64,000 nucleotides of DNA from Sedimentibacter sp. MB31-C6 (lineage in GTDB: Bacteria; Bacillota; Clostridia; Tissierellales; Sedimentibacteraceae). Under the pieces are notes generated by a model. That model had not been told where the DNA came from. It was given only the letters and a program-made list of their open reading frames with translations, and did not search any database. The translations under genes and the position numbers were made by a program. The stretch covers positions 2,480,001 to 2,544,000 of the forward strand of contig NZ_CP142396.1 in the NCBI RefSeq assembly GCF_035934735.1, in the 5' to 3' direction. Each line of letters opens with the position of its first letter. Within the stretch, counting starts at the first letter, position 1. Below, piece by piece: positions 15,472 to 24,040 of the stretch.

Positions 15472-16704
15472 ATGCCAATTTTGTTAGAAGAAGACATGAA
15501 AATCAAATTACCTCAAATGTTTAAAGTAAAACAGTCCTTTGAAAATAAAAAGATTGAAAACATTGAGGAAAAGGTAAAAGCAGAAATACATAAGGAAGTT
15601 ATAAAAAATAAGATTTACCCAGGCCAAAAAATAGCAGTAGCAGTTGGAAGTAGAGGAATTAAGAATTTATTTTTGATTGTGAAAACGATTATAAATGAAT
15701 TGAAAACATTTGGCGCATGTCCATATATAGTTTCTGCCATGGGAAGTCATGGTAATGGATCTGAAGAAGGTCAAAAGGAAGTTTTGGAGGGTTATGGAAT
15801 TACAAAGGAAAAATTAGGTGTTGAAATTATCACAACAGTCGATGTTGTGAAATTAGGTCAAACTTCGAAAGGCTTAGATGTATATTTTGATAAAGCTGCT
15901 TATAAGGCAGATTTAGTCATACCTGTCAATAGGGTGAAGTTACATACTGATTTTGTAGGTGATTTGCAAAGTGGATTGTGTAAGATGATGGTAATTGGTC
16001 TTGGTAATCATGTAGGTTGTTCTTCTATTCATGAAGAGAATCCAGACTTTTTTGCTAGTATTTTAGAAGAGGCAGCAAATATAATAATTTCTAAAGCTAA
16101 TATTGGATTTGGTGTAGCTATTTTAGAGAATGCATATGATGAAACTTTAATGATTGAGTCAGTGCCTAGTGAAAACATGATTAAGAGAGAGAAAGAGCTA
16201 GTAAAAATAGCTAAGGATAATATGCCAACCTTAATGATACCTGATATTGATGTTTTAGTTGTTGAAGAAATCGGAAAAGATATTTCAGGGGCTGGATACG
16301 ATCCAAATATTTTGGGCAGAAGTTCAGTTCTGAAAAAGTATGTTTTAAAAGTTCCTCAAATTAAGAAAATGGTATTGCTAGATATTACTCAGGAATCTCA
16401 TGGTAATGGAATAGGAGTGGGACTTTTTGACATAATTATTAAAAATGTTTTTGAAAAACTCGACTTACCATCAATGTATGCAAATGCAATTGCTTGTAAA
16501 TGTATTGACGATATAAAAATTCCACTTATAGCAGATTCAGAGGATGAAGCAATAAAGATAGCTATAAAAACATGTAGAGATATTAATAAAGAAAAACTTA
16601 AAATTGTAAAGATAAAAAATACATTATCCTTAGAATATATATATGTATCTGAAACTTTAATAGATTATGTAAAAAGTAATAAAAAATTATGCTTAGTAGA
16701 GTAG
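15472..16704 (+). CDS. LarA-like (lactate racemase family) protein
   Basis: 410 residues. It has the LarA/DUF2088 layout: PGQKIAVAVGSRGI near residues 49-62, SAMGSHGNG near 87-95, then LHTDF and a histidine in GLGNHVG, and a C-terminal domain with SHGNG(I/V)G. LarA enzymes racemise or epimerise 2-hydroxyacids using a nickel-pincer nucleotide made by LarB, LarC and LarE, none of which is in this window. The ORF extends upstream, but GGAGG at 15461 fixes the ATG at 15472. It is the first gene of an operon with aconitase X and a TRAP transporter, so epimerisation of a hydroxyacid before dehydration is inferred. Confidence 0.75.
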   Translation: MPILLEEDMKIKLPQMFKVKQSFENKKIENIEEKVKAEIHKEVIKNKIYPGQKIAVAVGSRGIKNLFLIVKTIINELKTFGACPYIVSAMGSHGNGSEEGQKEVLEGYGITKEKLGVEIITTVDVVKLGQTSKGLDVYFDKAAYKADLVIPVNRVKLHTDFVGDLQSGLCKMMVIGLGNHVGCSSIHEENPDFFASILEEAANIIISKANIGFGVAILENAYDETLMIESVPSENMIKREKELVKIAKDNMPTLMIPDIDVLVVEEIGKDISGAGYDPNILGRSSVLKKYVLKVPQIKKMVLLDITQESHGNGIGVGLFDIIIKNVFEKLDLPSMYANAIACKCIDDIKIPLIADSEDEAIKIAIKTCRDINKEKLKIVKIKNTLSLEYIYVSETLIDYVKSNKKLCLVE

Positions 16705-16841
16705 TGAATGAAATTCTTTTATATAATGAATCATGAAAATGTTTTAATTAATGATTAAAGTACTTATTTAAGTTGATAAACAATTATATTTATATTTTTT
16801 TATAAATAGTTAAATATATACAAGTAAAAGGAGGAAAACAA

Positions 16842-18047
16842 GTGATATTAACACAAGAGCAGCAGGACATGCTAGATGGCAAGTATGGAGAAGGTACAGC
16901 CTTTGCAATGAAAATTCAAGTAGCCATTGGAGAGTCTTTTGATGCAAAAAGGATGGTGCCAATAACTAGAGCACATGTTGCATTAAGCAACCAGGAAGCT
17001 GATTTGTGGTTTGCAGAGAAATTATTAAAAGCAGGAGCAAAATGTAGGATTGCCCCTACTGTAAATCCTGGATTTTGTTTATCGTTTTTTAAGAACAAAA
17101 GCATGGTTTCTAAAGAAGATGCAGATTTAATGCAGAGAACTCATAATGCATACAAAGGATTAGGTGCAGTATTAAGTTATAATTGTACACCTTACATTGA
17201 TACTAATGTACCTAATTATGGTGAAGTAATTGCATTCTCTGAATCTAGTGCAACTCCATATGTAAATTCAGTTTGGGGTGCAAGAAGTAACAGGGAAGGC
17301 GCAAACAGCGCACTTTGTGCAGCTATTACTGGATATGTACCTGAATATGGATTATTGTTTGATGAAAATAGAAAAGGTAATATATTAGTAGAAGTTAAAG
17401 CAGATATGAAAACACCTTATGACTATCATTTGCTTGGAATGCTTGGTAAGAAAATTGGAAATGGAATTCCAGTTTTTACAGGATTGCCGAAACATATTTC
17501 AAAAGAATCTTTAAGAAATCTTGGAGCTCAATTAAATACATCTGGAGCATATGGAATGTTTCACATAGTTGGATTTACTCCTGAAGCACCAACTATTGAT
17601 GCTGCTTTTGGTGGGGTAAAACCTGATAGAAAAGTTGTTATAACTAATGATGATTTAACTGAAATATTAGATGAAATATCTTTAAAAGGAAATAGAAATA
17701 TTGACTTTGCTATGTTTGGATGTCCTCATTTTACTTTGGAAGAAGTTAAGTATATAGCAGAAAAAATAAAAGGCAAGAAACTAAAGAAGGAAATGTGGAT
17801 ACTTACATCAAGTCATGTAAAGGAAATGGCTGTTAGAATGGGATTTGATGATATTATTTTAGAATCTGGAGGATTTATTGTTCCAGATACTTGTCCAGAT
17901 CAACCATGTTGGAGTCATTTGAAAGGAAAGGTTGGAATAACTGAATCACCAAAATGTGCTTATTACCCCCAGAGAAGAGGAATACATTTTGTTATTAGAG
18001 ATTTGGAAACTTGCATTAATGCCGCATTGACTGGAGAGGTGAAGTAA
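16842..18047 (+). CDS. Aconitase X catalytic (large) subunit
   Basis: 401 residues of the AcnX/DUF521 family. LSYNCTPY (about residues 111-118), SVWGARSNREG (about 142-152) and the cysteines in GCPHF and DTCPDQPCW supply the expected iron-sulfur ligands and substrate site. AcnX proteins are dehydratases; characterised bacterial ones act on cis-3-hydroxy-L-proline and archaeal ones on mevalonate 5-phosphate. A GTG start is used, with AAAGGAGG eight bases ahead. The stop overlaps the small-subunit start by one base, implying coupled translation. Here the partners are a LarA-like enzyme and a TRAP importer, so the substrate is probably an imported hydroxyacid or hydroxyproline. Confidence 0.88.
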   Translation: MILTQEQQDMLDGKYGEGTAFAMKIQVAIGESFDAKRMVPITRAHVALSNQEADLWFAEKLLKAGAKCRIAPTVNPGFCLSFFKNKSMVSKEDADLMQRTHNAYKGLGAVLSYNCTPYIDTNVPNYGEVIAFSESSATPYVNSVWGARSNREGANSALCAAITGYVPEYGLLFDENRKGNILVEVKADMKTPYDYHLLGMLGKKIGNGIPVFTGLPKHISKESLRNLGAQLNTSGAYGMFHIVGFTPEAPTIDAAFGGVKPDRKVVITNDDLTEILDEISLKGNRNIDFAMFGCPHFTLEEVKYIAEKIKGKKLKKEMWILTSSHVKEMAVRMGFDDIILESGGFIVPDTCPDQPCWSHLKGKVGITESPKCAYYPQRRGIHFVIRDLETCINAALTGEVK

Positions 18048-18457
18048 TGGATAAGAAGAAATTTAGTTGTCATAAAATATCAGAAGGAGTTGCTGAAGCA
18101 GAAGCAATAATATCTAAGGATGATATTATGTTCTATTTAATCGAACCGGAAACTGGTAAAATAATCGAACCAGCCCATGATATAGAAGGAAAGTCAATGG
18201 CTAAAAAAACATTGATTTTTCCAAGTGGAAAGGGAAGCTCGGTTGTACAAGCTGATGGATTATATCAGCTAAATCAAAGAGGAAATGCACCAAAAGCGAT
18301 GATAATACAATACCCTGAGACAGTTCTTGTTTCAAGTGCTATAATTATGGAAATTCCAATGGTGGATAAGGTAGACCCAGAATTTTATGAAGTTGTAAAA
18401 GATGGTGACCTAGTAAGAGTTGACGCAGATAATGGTATTGTAGAAATTTTAAATTAA
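18047..18457 (+). CDS. Aconitase X swivel (small) subunit
   Basis: 136 residues of the DUF126 type, the swivelling domain that closes over the AcnX active site and is fused to the large subunit in some organisms. The motif FPSGKGSSVVQADGLYQL contains the Ser-rich loop corresponding to the phosphorylatable/active Ser region of aconitase domain 4. It overlaps the large-subunit stop by one base (TAATG). Fifteen bases after it comes the TRAP binding protein gene, so enzyme and importer are co-expressed. Length is normal for the separate subunit. Confidence 0.88.
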   Translation: MDKKKFSCHKISEGVAEAEAIISKDDIMFYLIEPETGKIIEPAHDIEGKSMAKKTLIFPSGKGSSVVQADGLYQLNQRGNAPKAMIIQYPETVLVSSAIIMEIPMVDKVDPEFYEVVKDGDLVRVDADNGIVEILN

Positions 18458-18471
18458 TTAGGAGGTAAGAA

Positions 18472-19518
18472 ATGAAAAAGTATTTAAGTTTAGTTTTAAT
18501 AGTTGTGTTAATGTTTACAGTGGCAGTTGGATGTTCTAACACGGAATCTGCTGGTGGTAATGAAAACCCTGGTGAAGAAACACAAAATGAAAAAGTTGAA
18601 AGTATAACTTTACAAGTTGGACATGTTGAACCTGAAGACAGATCTACTCATCAAGCATTGTTAGAATTTAAAAAAGAAGTTGAAACTAATTCAAATGGTA
18701 GTATTAAAATTGAAATCCATCCAAATGGAGCATTAGGTGGAGATGTTCAATTAACTGAATCAGTAGCAATGGGTACTTTAGATATGGCCTTGCCTGCTAC
18801 ATCTGTATTAGTTACATACTCACCAGAGTTCGGTATATTGGATATGCCTTACTTGTTTAGCAATACTGACAACGCTTTTGCAGCAATGGATGGACAAGTT
18901 GGAGATCATTTTAACAGTTTGTTAGAACCAGTAGGAATAAAAAATTTAGGATATTCATTTAATGGACTTAGAAGTATAACAAACAGTGTAAGACCTATAA
19001 ATGAACCGGCAGATTTAGATGGATTAAAGGTTAGAGTTATGGAAAGTCCTGTATTTATTGATTTCTTTGAGACATTGGGAGCTAATGCAACTCCTATGAG
19101 CTTTAATGAATTATTTACTGGATTACAACAAAAAACAGTAGAAGCACAGGAAAATCCACCTTCATTAATATTTTCTAATAAATTTTATGAAGTTCAAGAT
19201 TACTTAAGTTTAACTGAACATGTTAATAACTTCCTAGCTTTTATAATGAATAAAGGTACATTTGATTCGCTTAGTACTGAACAACAAGAAATAATCACTA
19301 CAGCAGCAAACAATTATGTAAATTTACAAAGAGATATGGAACTTAGCGATACGAGTAAATATGTAGATTTATTAGGTACAGAAGGTGGATTAGAGGTAAA
19401 TGAAATAACTGATGAAAATAAACAAAAATTCAGAGATGCTTTAGAGCCTATGTATGAAAAATATAGAGGAGAATTTGGTCAAGATTTATTTGACATGGCT
19501 GAACAATACAACAAATAA
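18472..19518 (+). CDS. TRAP transporter solute-binding protein DctP
   Basis: 348-residue lipoprotein. The signal peptide ends in the lipobox VAVGC with Cys21, followed by a Ser/Glu/Asn-rich linker. The DctP fold shows LDGLKVRVMESP with the carboxylate-binding Arg188 and the family motif FNELFTGLQQ...EAQENP (residues 211-229). Such proteins catch a carboxylate ligand outside the membrane and pass it to DctQM. GGAGG precedes the ATG. The gene lies between the AcnX small subunit and DctQ, which ties the ligand to the AcnX/LarA pathway. A hairpin after the stop may protect a shorter, more abundant dctP transcript. Confidence 0.92.
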   Translation: MKKYLSLVLIVVLMFTVAVGCSNTESAGGNENPGEETQNEKVESITLQVGHVEPEDRSTHQALLEFKKEVETNSNGSIKIEIHPNGALGGDVQLTESVAMGTLDMALPATSVLVTYSPEFGILDMPYLFSNTDNAFAAMDGQVGDHFNSLLEPVGIKNLGYSFNGLRSITNSVRPINEPADLDGLKVRVMESPVFIDFFETLGANATPMSFNELFTGLQQKTVEAQENPPSLIFSNKFYEVQDYLSLTEHVNNFLAFIMNKGTFDSLSTEQQEIITTAANNYVNLQRDMELSDTSKYVDLLGTEGGLEVNEITDENKQKFRDALEPMYEKYRGEFGQDLFDMAEQYNK

Positions 19519-19533
19519 TGTTTTATATTACAT

Positions 19534-19555
19534 GGGACAAATTTATATTTGTCCC
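19534..19555 (+). promoter_or_regulatory. Intra-operon stem-loop after dctP
   Basis: Perfect 9-bp stem GGGACAAAT / ATTTGTCCC with loop TTAT and no T-run. This is typical of the processing or stabilising hairpins that let binding-protein mRNA exceed that of the membrane subunits. Confidence 0.6.
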
Positions 19556-19582
19556 AAGCCATATAGAAAGAAGAGATAGTAT

Positions 19583-20098
19583 ATGAATAAAATAATAAAA
19601 ATATATGATAAATTCGAAGAATACTTGTTGGTTGGCAGTCTGGTATTTAACGTAATTATAGTATTTGCACAAGTTATAATGAGGTCTGTATTTAATTATT
19701 CACTATCGTGGACAGAAGAATTTTCTAGGTACATATTCATATGGCAAACCTGGTTAGGTACAAGTACTGCTTTAAAATACAATGAACATATTAAGGTAGA
19801 ATTAATTTACACTTATATTAAAAATGAAAAAGTTAAAAAAGCGATAAAAATCATAGCTTATTTAATATGGTTTGCATTTAGTTTATTCTTAGCATACAAT
19901 GGATTGAAGTTAAGTCAATCTATGATTAGCAGAAATGCATTATCGTCTGGTATGAGAATACCATTAGCTTTTGTTTATGTGTCACTTCCTATAAGTTCAT
20001 TACTTATTTGCTTAAGATTAATACCTAAAATTATTAGTGATTTTAGAAATATGAATAATGAAGTAGCAGAAGGAGGTAATACAGAATGGAAGCAGTAA
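19583..20098 (+). CDS. TRAP transporter small membrane subunit DctQ
   Basis: 171 residues with four membrane segments (about 15-37, 48-66, 86-107, 127-147). The motif SWTEEFSRYIFIWQTWLG is the DctQ signature. It forms the transporter with DctM, whose start lies 13 bases inside this gene, and uses the ion gradient to import the ligand presented by DctP. The GAAGAGA site ahead of the ATG is modest. Separated from dctP by a stem-loop only. Confidence 0.9.
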   Translation: MNKIIKIYDKFEEYLLVGSLVFNVIIVFAQVIMRSVFNYSLSWTEEFSRYIFIWQTWLGTSTALKYNEHIKVELIYTYIKNEKVKKAIKIIAYLIWFAFSLFLAYNGLKLSQSMISRNALSSGMRIPLAFVYVSLPISSLLICLRLIPKIISDFRNMNNEVAEGGNTEWKQ

Positions 20099-21354
20099 CT
20101 TTATTTGGTATATTCTTTGTTTTGCTATTTTTGTCAGTTCCAATAGGTTATGCAATTGGAATATCAACTTTACTTTCTTTGATGATATATTCCGACATAC
20201 CTCTGTTAATGATTTCTCAGAATTCTATAGCTGGGGTAGATAGTTTTCCATTATTAGCTATTCCATTTTTCATGCTTGCTGGAAATTTAATGAGTAGTGG
20301 TGGTATTGCAAAACGATTGGTAAATTTCTTTGAAAGCTGCATCGGACATAAAACTGGTGGATTAGGAATGGTTACCGTTGTAGTGTGTATGTTTTTTGCT
20401 GCAATTTCAGGCTCTGCAGTTGCAACTGTTTCAGCAGTTGGAGCATTCATGATACCTGAAATGGTAAACCATGGATATAATAAATCATTTAGTACTGCAT
20501 TAACTGCTGCAGCTGGAACGATTGGAGTAATTATTCCTCCAAGTATTCCCTTTGTAATATATGGAGTAGTATCAGGGACTTCAATTACTGATATGTTTAC
20601 TGCTGGTTTTTTGCCTGGCATTATGATGGGAGCAGCATTAATGTTAATGACTTATATTGTATCAAAAAAGAATGGATATAGAGGAAAGAAAGTTAAATCT
20701 ACGTGGAATGAAAGATGGGTAGCTTTTAAAGATGCATTTTGGGCTATTTTGTCTCCAGTAATTATACTAGGCGGTATTTATTCTGGTTTCTTTACTCCAA
20801 CTGAGGCAGCTGTAATATCCGTAGTATATTCATTTATTGTAGGGGTTTTTGTATACAAGGAGTTAGATTTAAAGGGCTCATATAAATCATTCAAAGATGC
20901 AATAGTAGTTAATGGTGCTACAACTTTTATGGTAGGTCTTTCAACAGCATTTGCTGCGTACTTGACTATGGAACAAATTCCAGCAATGATTGCTAATGCC
21001 ATAATAGGTATTACAGATAATGGTATAATAATATTATTGTTAATAAACTTATTCCTATTACTTGTAGGTATGTTTATTGATAATATACCAGCTACAATAA
21101 TTTTGAGTCCAATATTATTGCCTGTAGTTACATCTTTAGGTATGTCCCCTGTAACATTTGGTATTATGCTTACTATGAATTTGGCTATAGGATTCTGTAC
21201 ACCACCTTATGGAATAAATTTATTTGTTGCATCAGCTATATCAAAGATATCAATGGAAGATATATCGAAACAAATAATAAGAATGATAGGCGCATTGATA
21301 TTAGTTTTATTGGTAGTAACATTTGTACCATTTTTCACAACAATGTTTTTATAA
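20086..21354 (+). CDS. TRAP transporter large membrane subunit DctM
   Basis: 422 residues, about twelve membrane segments. FAAISGSAVATVSAVG and GTIGVIIPPSIPFVIYG (about residues 144-160) and the C-terminal FCTPPYGINLFVASAI are conserved DctM motifs of the ion-transporter superfamily translocation core. GGAGG lies nine bases ahead of the ATG, within dctQ. It is the last gene of the LarA-AcnX-TRAP operon and is followed by a strong terminator. The ligand is unknown; the operon context suggests a hydroxylated carboxylic or imino acid. Confidence 0.92.
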   Translation: MEAVTLFGIFFVLLFLSVPIGYAIGISTLLSLMIYSDIPLLMISQNSIAGVDSFPLLAIPFFMLAGNLMSSGGIAKRLVNFFESCIGHKTGGLGMVTVVVCMFFAAISGSAVATVSAVGAFMIPEMVNHGYNKSFSTALTAAAGTIGVIIPPSIPFVIYGVVSGTSITDMFTAGFLPGIMMGAALMLMTYIVSKKNGYRGKKVKSTWNERWVAFKDAFWAILSPVIILGGIYSGFFTPTEAAVISVVYSFIVGVFVYKELDLKGSYKSFKDAIVVNGATTFMVGLSTAFAAYLTMEQIPAMIANAIIGITDNGIIILLLINLFLLLVGMFIDNIPATIILSPILLPVVTSLGMSPVTFGIMLTMNLAIGFCTPPYGINLFVASAISKISMEDISKQIIRMIGALILVLLVVTFVPFFTTMFL

Positions 21355-21372
21355 TATCATAAAATTATGAAG

Positions 21373-21430
21373 CTCTCAGATTGCTGACAAAATAGAAAAT
21401 TTACCTTGTCAGTAAATTGAGAGTTTTTTT
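21373..21430 (+). terminator. Terminator of the TRAP operon
   Basis: Interrupted stem CTCTCA...CTGACAA / TTGTCAG...TGAGAG followed by seven T. Confidence 0.8.
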
Positions 21431-21495
21431 AATTTCCATTGCAAAGAACAAATATAATGCTATAATTGTTATAAGTAAATAATGGAGGTATTAGT

Positions 21496-22035
21496 TTGAT
21501 AGAATTATTAGACATTTATTGGACTTTTTTTAAAATAAGTTCAGTTACATTTGGCGGAGGAATGGCTATGCTTCCAATTCTTCAAAAAGACATAGTGCAA
21601 ACTAAATCCTGGGTTACGGATGAAGAAATTATAGATTTTTATGCATTAAGTCAAGGATTGCCAGGTATAATTGCCATAAACGTATCATCATTTATTGGTT
21701 ATAGGAAAAAGGGTATTCAAGGGGAAGTAGCTGCAGCACTAGGAATTATTTCACCATGTATCATAATAATTACAATTTTAGCATCCTTTATTACTAATTT
21801 TAAAGATGTAGAAATAGTAAGGCATGCTTTTGCTGGAATTACAATTGGTGTATCTGCATTAATTTTTAATGCAGTAGTAAATTTGTGGAAAAAAAGTATT
21901 GTAGATAAAATTTGTATTGTTTTATTTTTTATAACATTTACTCTTATGTTATTATTTGATATATCGCCAATTATTCTGGTAGTGTTAAGTGCAATAACTG
22001 GAATATTAGTAAATAAAATGAGGATAAAAGAATGA
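21496..22035 (+). CDS. Chromate transporter family protein, N-type half (ChrA)
   Basis: 179 residues, one CHR domain. The N-terminal motif SVTFGGGMAMLPILQKD and the ALSQGLPGI(I/V)AIN motif identify it; five to six membrane segments follow. A TTG start has TGGAGG five bases ahead. It overlaps the next chrA by four bases (ATGA). Short CHR proteins in Firmicutes occur as such pairs and form a heterodimer equivalent to full-length ChrA; chromate efflux is known only for some members, so the physiological ion here is open. Confidence 0.85.
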   Translation: MIELLDIYWTFFKISSVTFGGGMAMLPILQKDIVQTKSWVTDEEIIDFYALSQGLPGIIAINVSSFIGYRKKGIQGEVAAALGIISPCIIIITILASFITNFKDVEIVRHAFAGITIGVSALIFNAVVNLWKKSIVDKICIVLFFITFTLMLLFDISPIILVVLSAITGILVNKMRIKE

Positions 22036-22601
22036 TATACTTAAAATTATTTTATGAATTTTTTATGATTGGTTTGTTTACAGTAGGCGGAGGTTTAGCA
22101 ACTATACCTTATTTGAAAGATTTAGCTGAAAGAACTGGTTGGTTTGAAGTATCATTTATAACTGATATGATTGCAATATCTGAATCAACACCAGGTCCTA
22201 TAGGTATAAATATGGCAACTTATGTTGGGTATGAAGTTGCAGGTGCGTTAGGAGGAATAATAGCATCTATTTCTGAAATAATTCCTTGTATTATAATAGT
22301 AGCATTAGTATCTAGATTTTTACATAGTTTTAAGAATAATAAAAACATTAATTATGCCTTTTATGGCATAAGACCGTCTGTCACAGCATTAATTGCTGTA
22401 GCTGGGTTAGAAGTTCTTTATATTGCAATAGTAAAAACTGATTTAATTGCTAATAGTTTAATTGGATTAATTGCTAGCATAGATTTAATTAAAGTATTAT
22501 TATTTGTAGTTGTTTTCTATCTTATAAGGAAATCTAATAAACATCCAGTTTTTTATATTGTTATTTCTGGGTTAGTTGGAATAACCTTACGATTTAATTG
22601 A
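22032..22601 (+). CDS. Chromate transporter family protein, C-type half (ChrA)
   Basis: 189 residues, second CHR domain: FMIGLFTVGGGLATIPYL near the start and AISESTPGPIGINMATYVG in the middle, with about six membrane segments. Start and stop overlap with the preceding chrA (ATGA) ensures coupled translation. A perfect 22-bp palindrome begins three bases after its stop and probably ends the transcript. Expected to function only with its partner. Confidence 0.85.
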   Translation: MIYLKLFYEFFMIGLFTVGGGLATIPYLKDLAERTGWFEVSFITDMIAISESTPGPIGINMATYVGYEVAGALGGIIASISEIIPCIIIVALVSRFLHSFKNNKNINYAFYGIRPSVTALIAVAGLEVLYIAIVKTDLIANSLIGLIASIDLIKVLLFVVVFYLIRKSNKHPVFYIVISGLVGITLRFN

Positions 22602-22604
22602 GGA

Positions 22605-22651
22605 AATGCATTGGGTGCACTGGGGACTGTCCCCAGTGCACCCAATGCATT
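22605..22651. repeat. Perfect 22-bp inverted repeat (REP-like)
   Basis: The arms run 22605-22626 and 22630-22651 with loop CTG and no mismatch. The centre TGGGGACTGTCCCCA and flanks AATGCATT are unusually GC-rich against the surroundings. It lies directly after chrA. There is no T-run, so it looks like a mobile/dispersed palindrome that may also act as a transcript end. Confidence 0.75.
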
Positions 22652-22741
22652 AAATATACATTATTTTATAATTGTTCATTTAGTAAATTTCTGATATAAT
22701 ATAAATCGATACGAATTTAATATTTATTATGAGGAGCAAAT

Positions 22742-23776
22742 ATGAACGAAAATCAAAATAATGTACAATATTATGAAGATGAAATAGATTTAAGAGAACT
22801 CATCATGGCTTTATGGAAAAGAAAAAAAATGATAATTAGTTTTACTTTGATAGTTGCGATATTGGCTGGTATGTTTAGTATGTTTGTATTATCGCCAGTT
22901 TATAATACAAAGCTAGATGTAGTAATTAGTATGCCAGAATCTTATCACACAAGATATGGAGAATATAAATTGCCAATAACTACAAATGAGCAATATATTA
23001 ATTTGTTTATAAGTAATGATGTTCTTTTAAATACAATTAAGGACATGGGATATGAAGAAGTTTCAATGGAGAGTTTGAAGAAAAGAATTTCTATTGGCAA
23101 TATGGAAACTAAGGCTGGTTTAGTGCAAAATAGCTTTGAAATATCTGTATCAGCAGATAATCCAGAAGAATCACTAGAATTAGCTCAAACATTATTCGAT
23201 AATTATTTAGAATTTATGGATGTAATGACTAAAGAGAGAGCAATTAGTTATTATTATAATCATTTTATTGTTGAATTGAATACATTGGAAGATTCTTTGG
23301 ATATTGCAAAAGAAACCTTAATTAGAAATGAAGAATTATTAGCTCAAACACCTAAGTTAATCAATCAAGGAGAAGCTAGCTTAGAGATACAGACAAAATT
23401 AACAAATGAAAGTGATTATGTAATTCCAGTTAATACGGTGAATCCAAATTATATTAAAATAGAAAATGATATTGTTGGAAATAAGCAAGCTATTAATGGC
23501 ATTGAAAATTCTATGCGAATGTATAATCAATATTTAGATGAACTTAATAAAGAACAAGAAATAATAACTGAATATTATGAATCAGGACGAGCTGGCAAAC
23601 TTGAATCTAGTACAATCAGCGTTGTAAAAACAAGTATATATTTACCATCTCCACCAATTGCACCTTCACAGAAGACAAGCCCAAGTAATTCAATGAATAT
23701 AGTTATTGGTGCGGTTCTAGGAGGAATGATTGGGGTAATGGTTGCATTAGTTAAGGAATATTGGTTTAAAAATTAA
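22742..23776 (+). CDS. Wzz-type chain-length/polysaccharide co-polymerase
   Basis: 344 residues. A membrane segment at about 32-52 and another at 320-337 (GAVLGGMIGVMVALVKEY) enclose a long extracytoplasmic helical domain, the Wzz/capsular regulator layout. The proline-rich stretch LPSPPIAPSQKTSPS before the second segment is the typical co-polymerase motif. There is no C-terminal kinase domain. It should set the chain length of a surface polysaccharide, but no wzx, wzy or kinase gene is adjacent; the next gene is a candidate glycosyltransferase. GAGGAG precedes the ATG and a terminator follows. Confidence 0.85.
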   Translation: MNENQNNVQYYEDEIDLRELIMALWKRKKMIISFTLIVAILAGMFSMFVLSPVYNTKLDVVISMPESYHTRYGEYKLPITTNEQYINLFISNDVLLNTIKDMGYEEVSMESLKKRISIGNMETKAGLVQNSFEISVSADNPEESLELAQTLFDNYLEFMDVMTKERAISYYYNHFIVELNTLEDSLDIAKETLIRNEELLAQTPKLINQGEASLEIQTKLTNESDYVIPVNTVNPNYIKIENDIVGNKQAINGIENSMRMYNQYLDELNKEQEIITEYYESGRAGKLESSTISVVKTSIYLPSPPIAPSQKTSPSNSMNIVIGAVLGGMIGVMVALVKEYWFKN

Positions 23777-23780
23777 GGAA

Positions 23781-23816
23781 AAATCCTGGGATGAAAATTA
23801 TATCCCAGGATTTTTT
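23781..23816 (+). terminator. Terminator of the wzz-like gene
   Basis: AAATCCTGGGAT / ATCCCAGGATTT (12 bp) with an AT-rich loop, then TTT. Confidence 0.85.
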
Positions 23817-23904
23817 AAATTATACATTAATATGAATATTTGTCAAGGGTATAAAAGAAAAATGTGGAATTTTCTGCAAAGCAATATTGCATAATGCAGT
23901 GATT

Positions 23905-23933
23905 TTGACAGTTTTGTTTATTTATGATATAAT
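23905..23933 (+). promoter_or_regulatory. Consensus sigma-A promoter
   Basis: TTGACA (23905-23910), 17-base spacer, TATAAT (23928-23933). It drives the candidate glycosyltransferase gene; the leader is about 100 bases. Confidence 0.75.
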
Positions 23934-24040
23934 TCAATAATAATGTAAATAAGTGCATAATATTTAGTAAAATTAAGGCTAAATATATTAATTCTATAAT
24001 ATTTTTAATGAGTGTTTATTTATGTAAAAGGGGGAGTAAG

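Noticed and set aside
20217-21002. Long minus-strand open frames inside dctM
   Set aside because: DctM is full length with all motifs; the antisense frames are low-complexity Ala/Thr/Pro-rich shadows.
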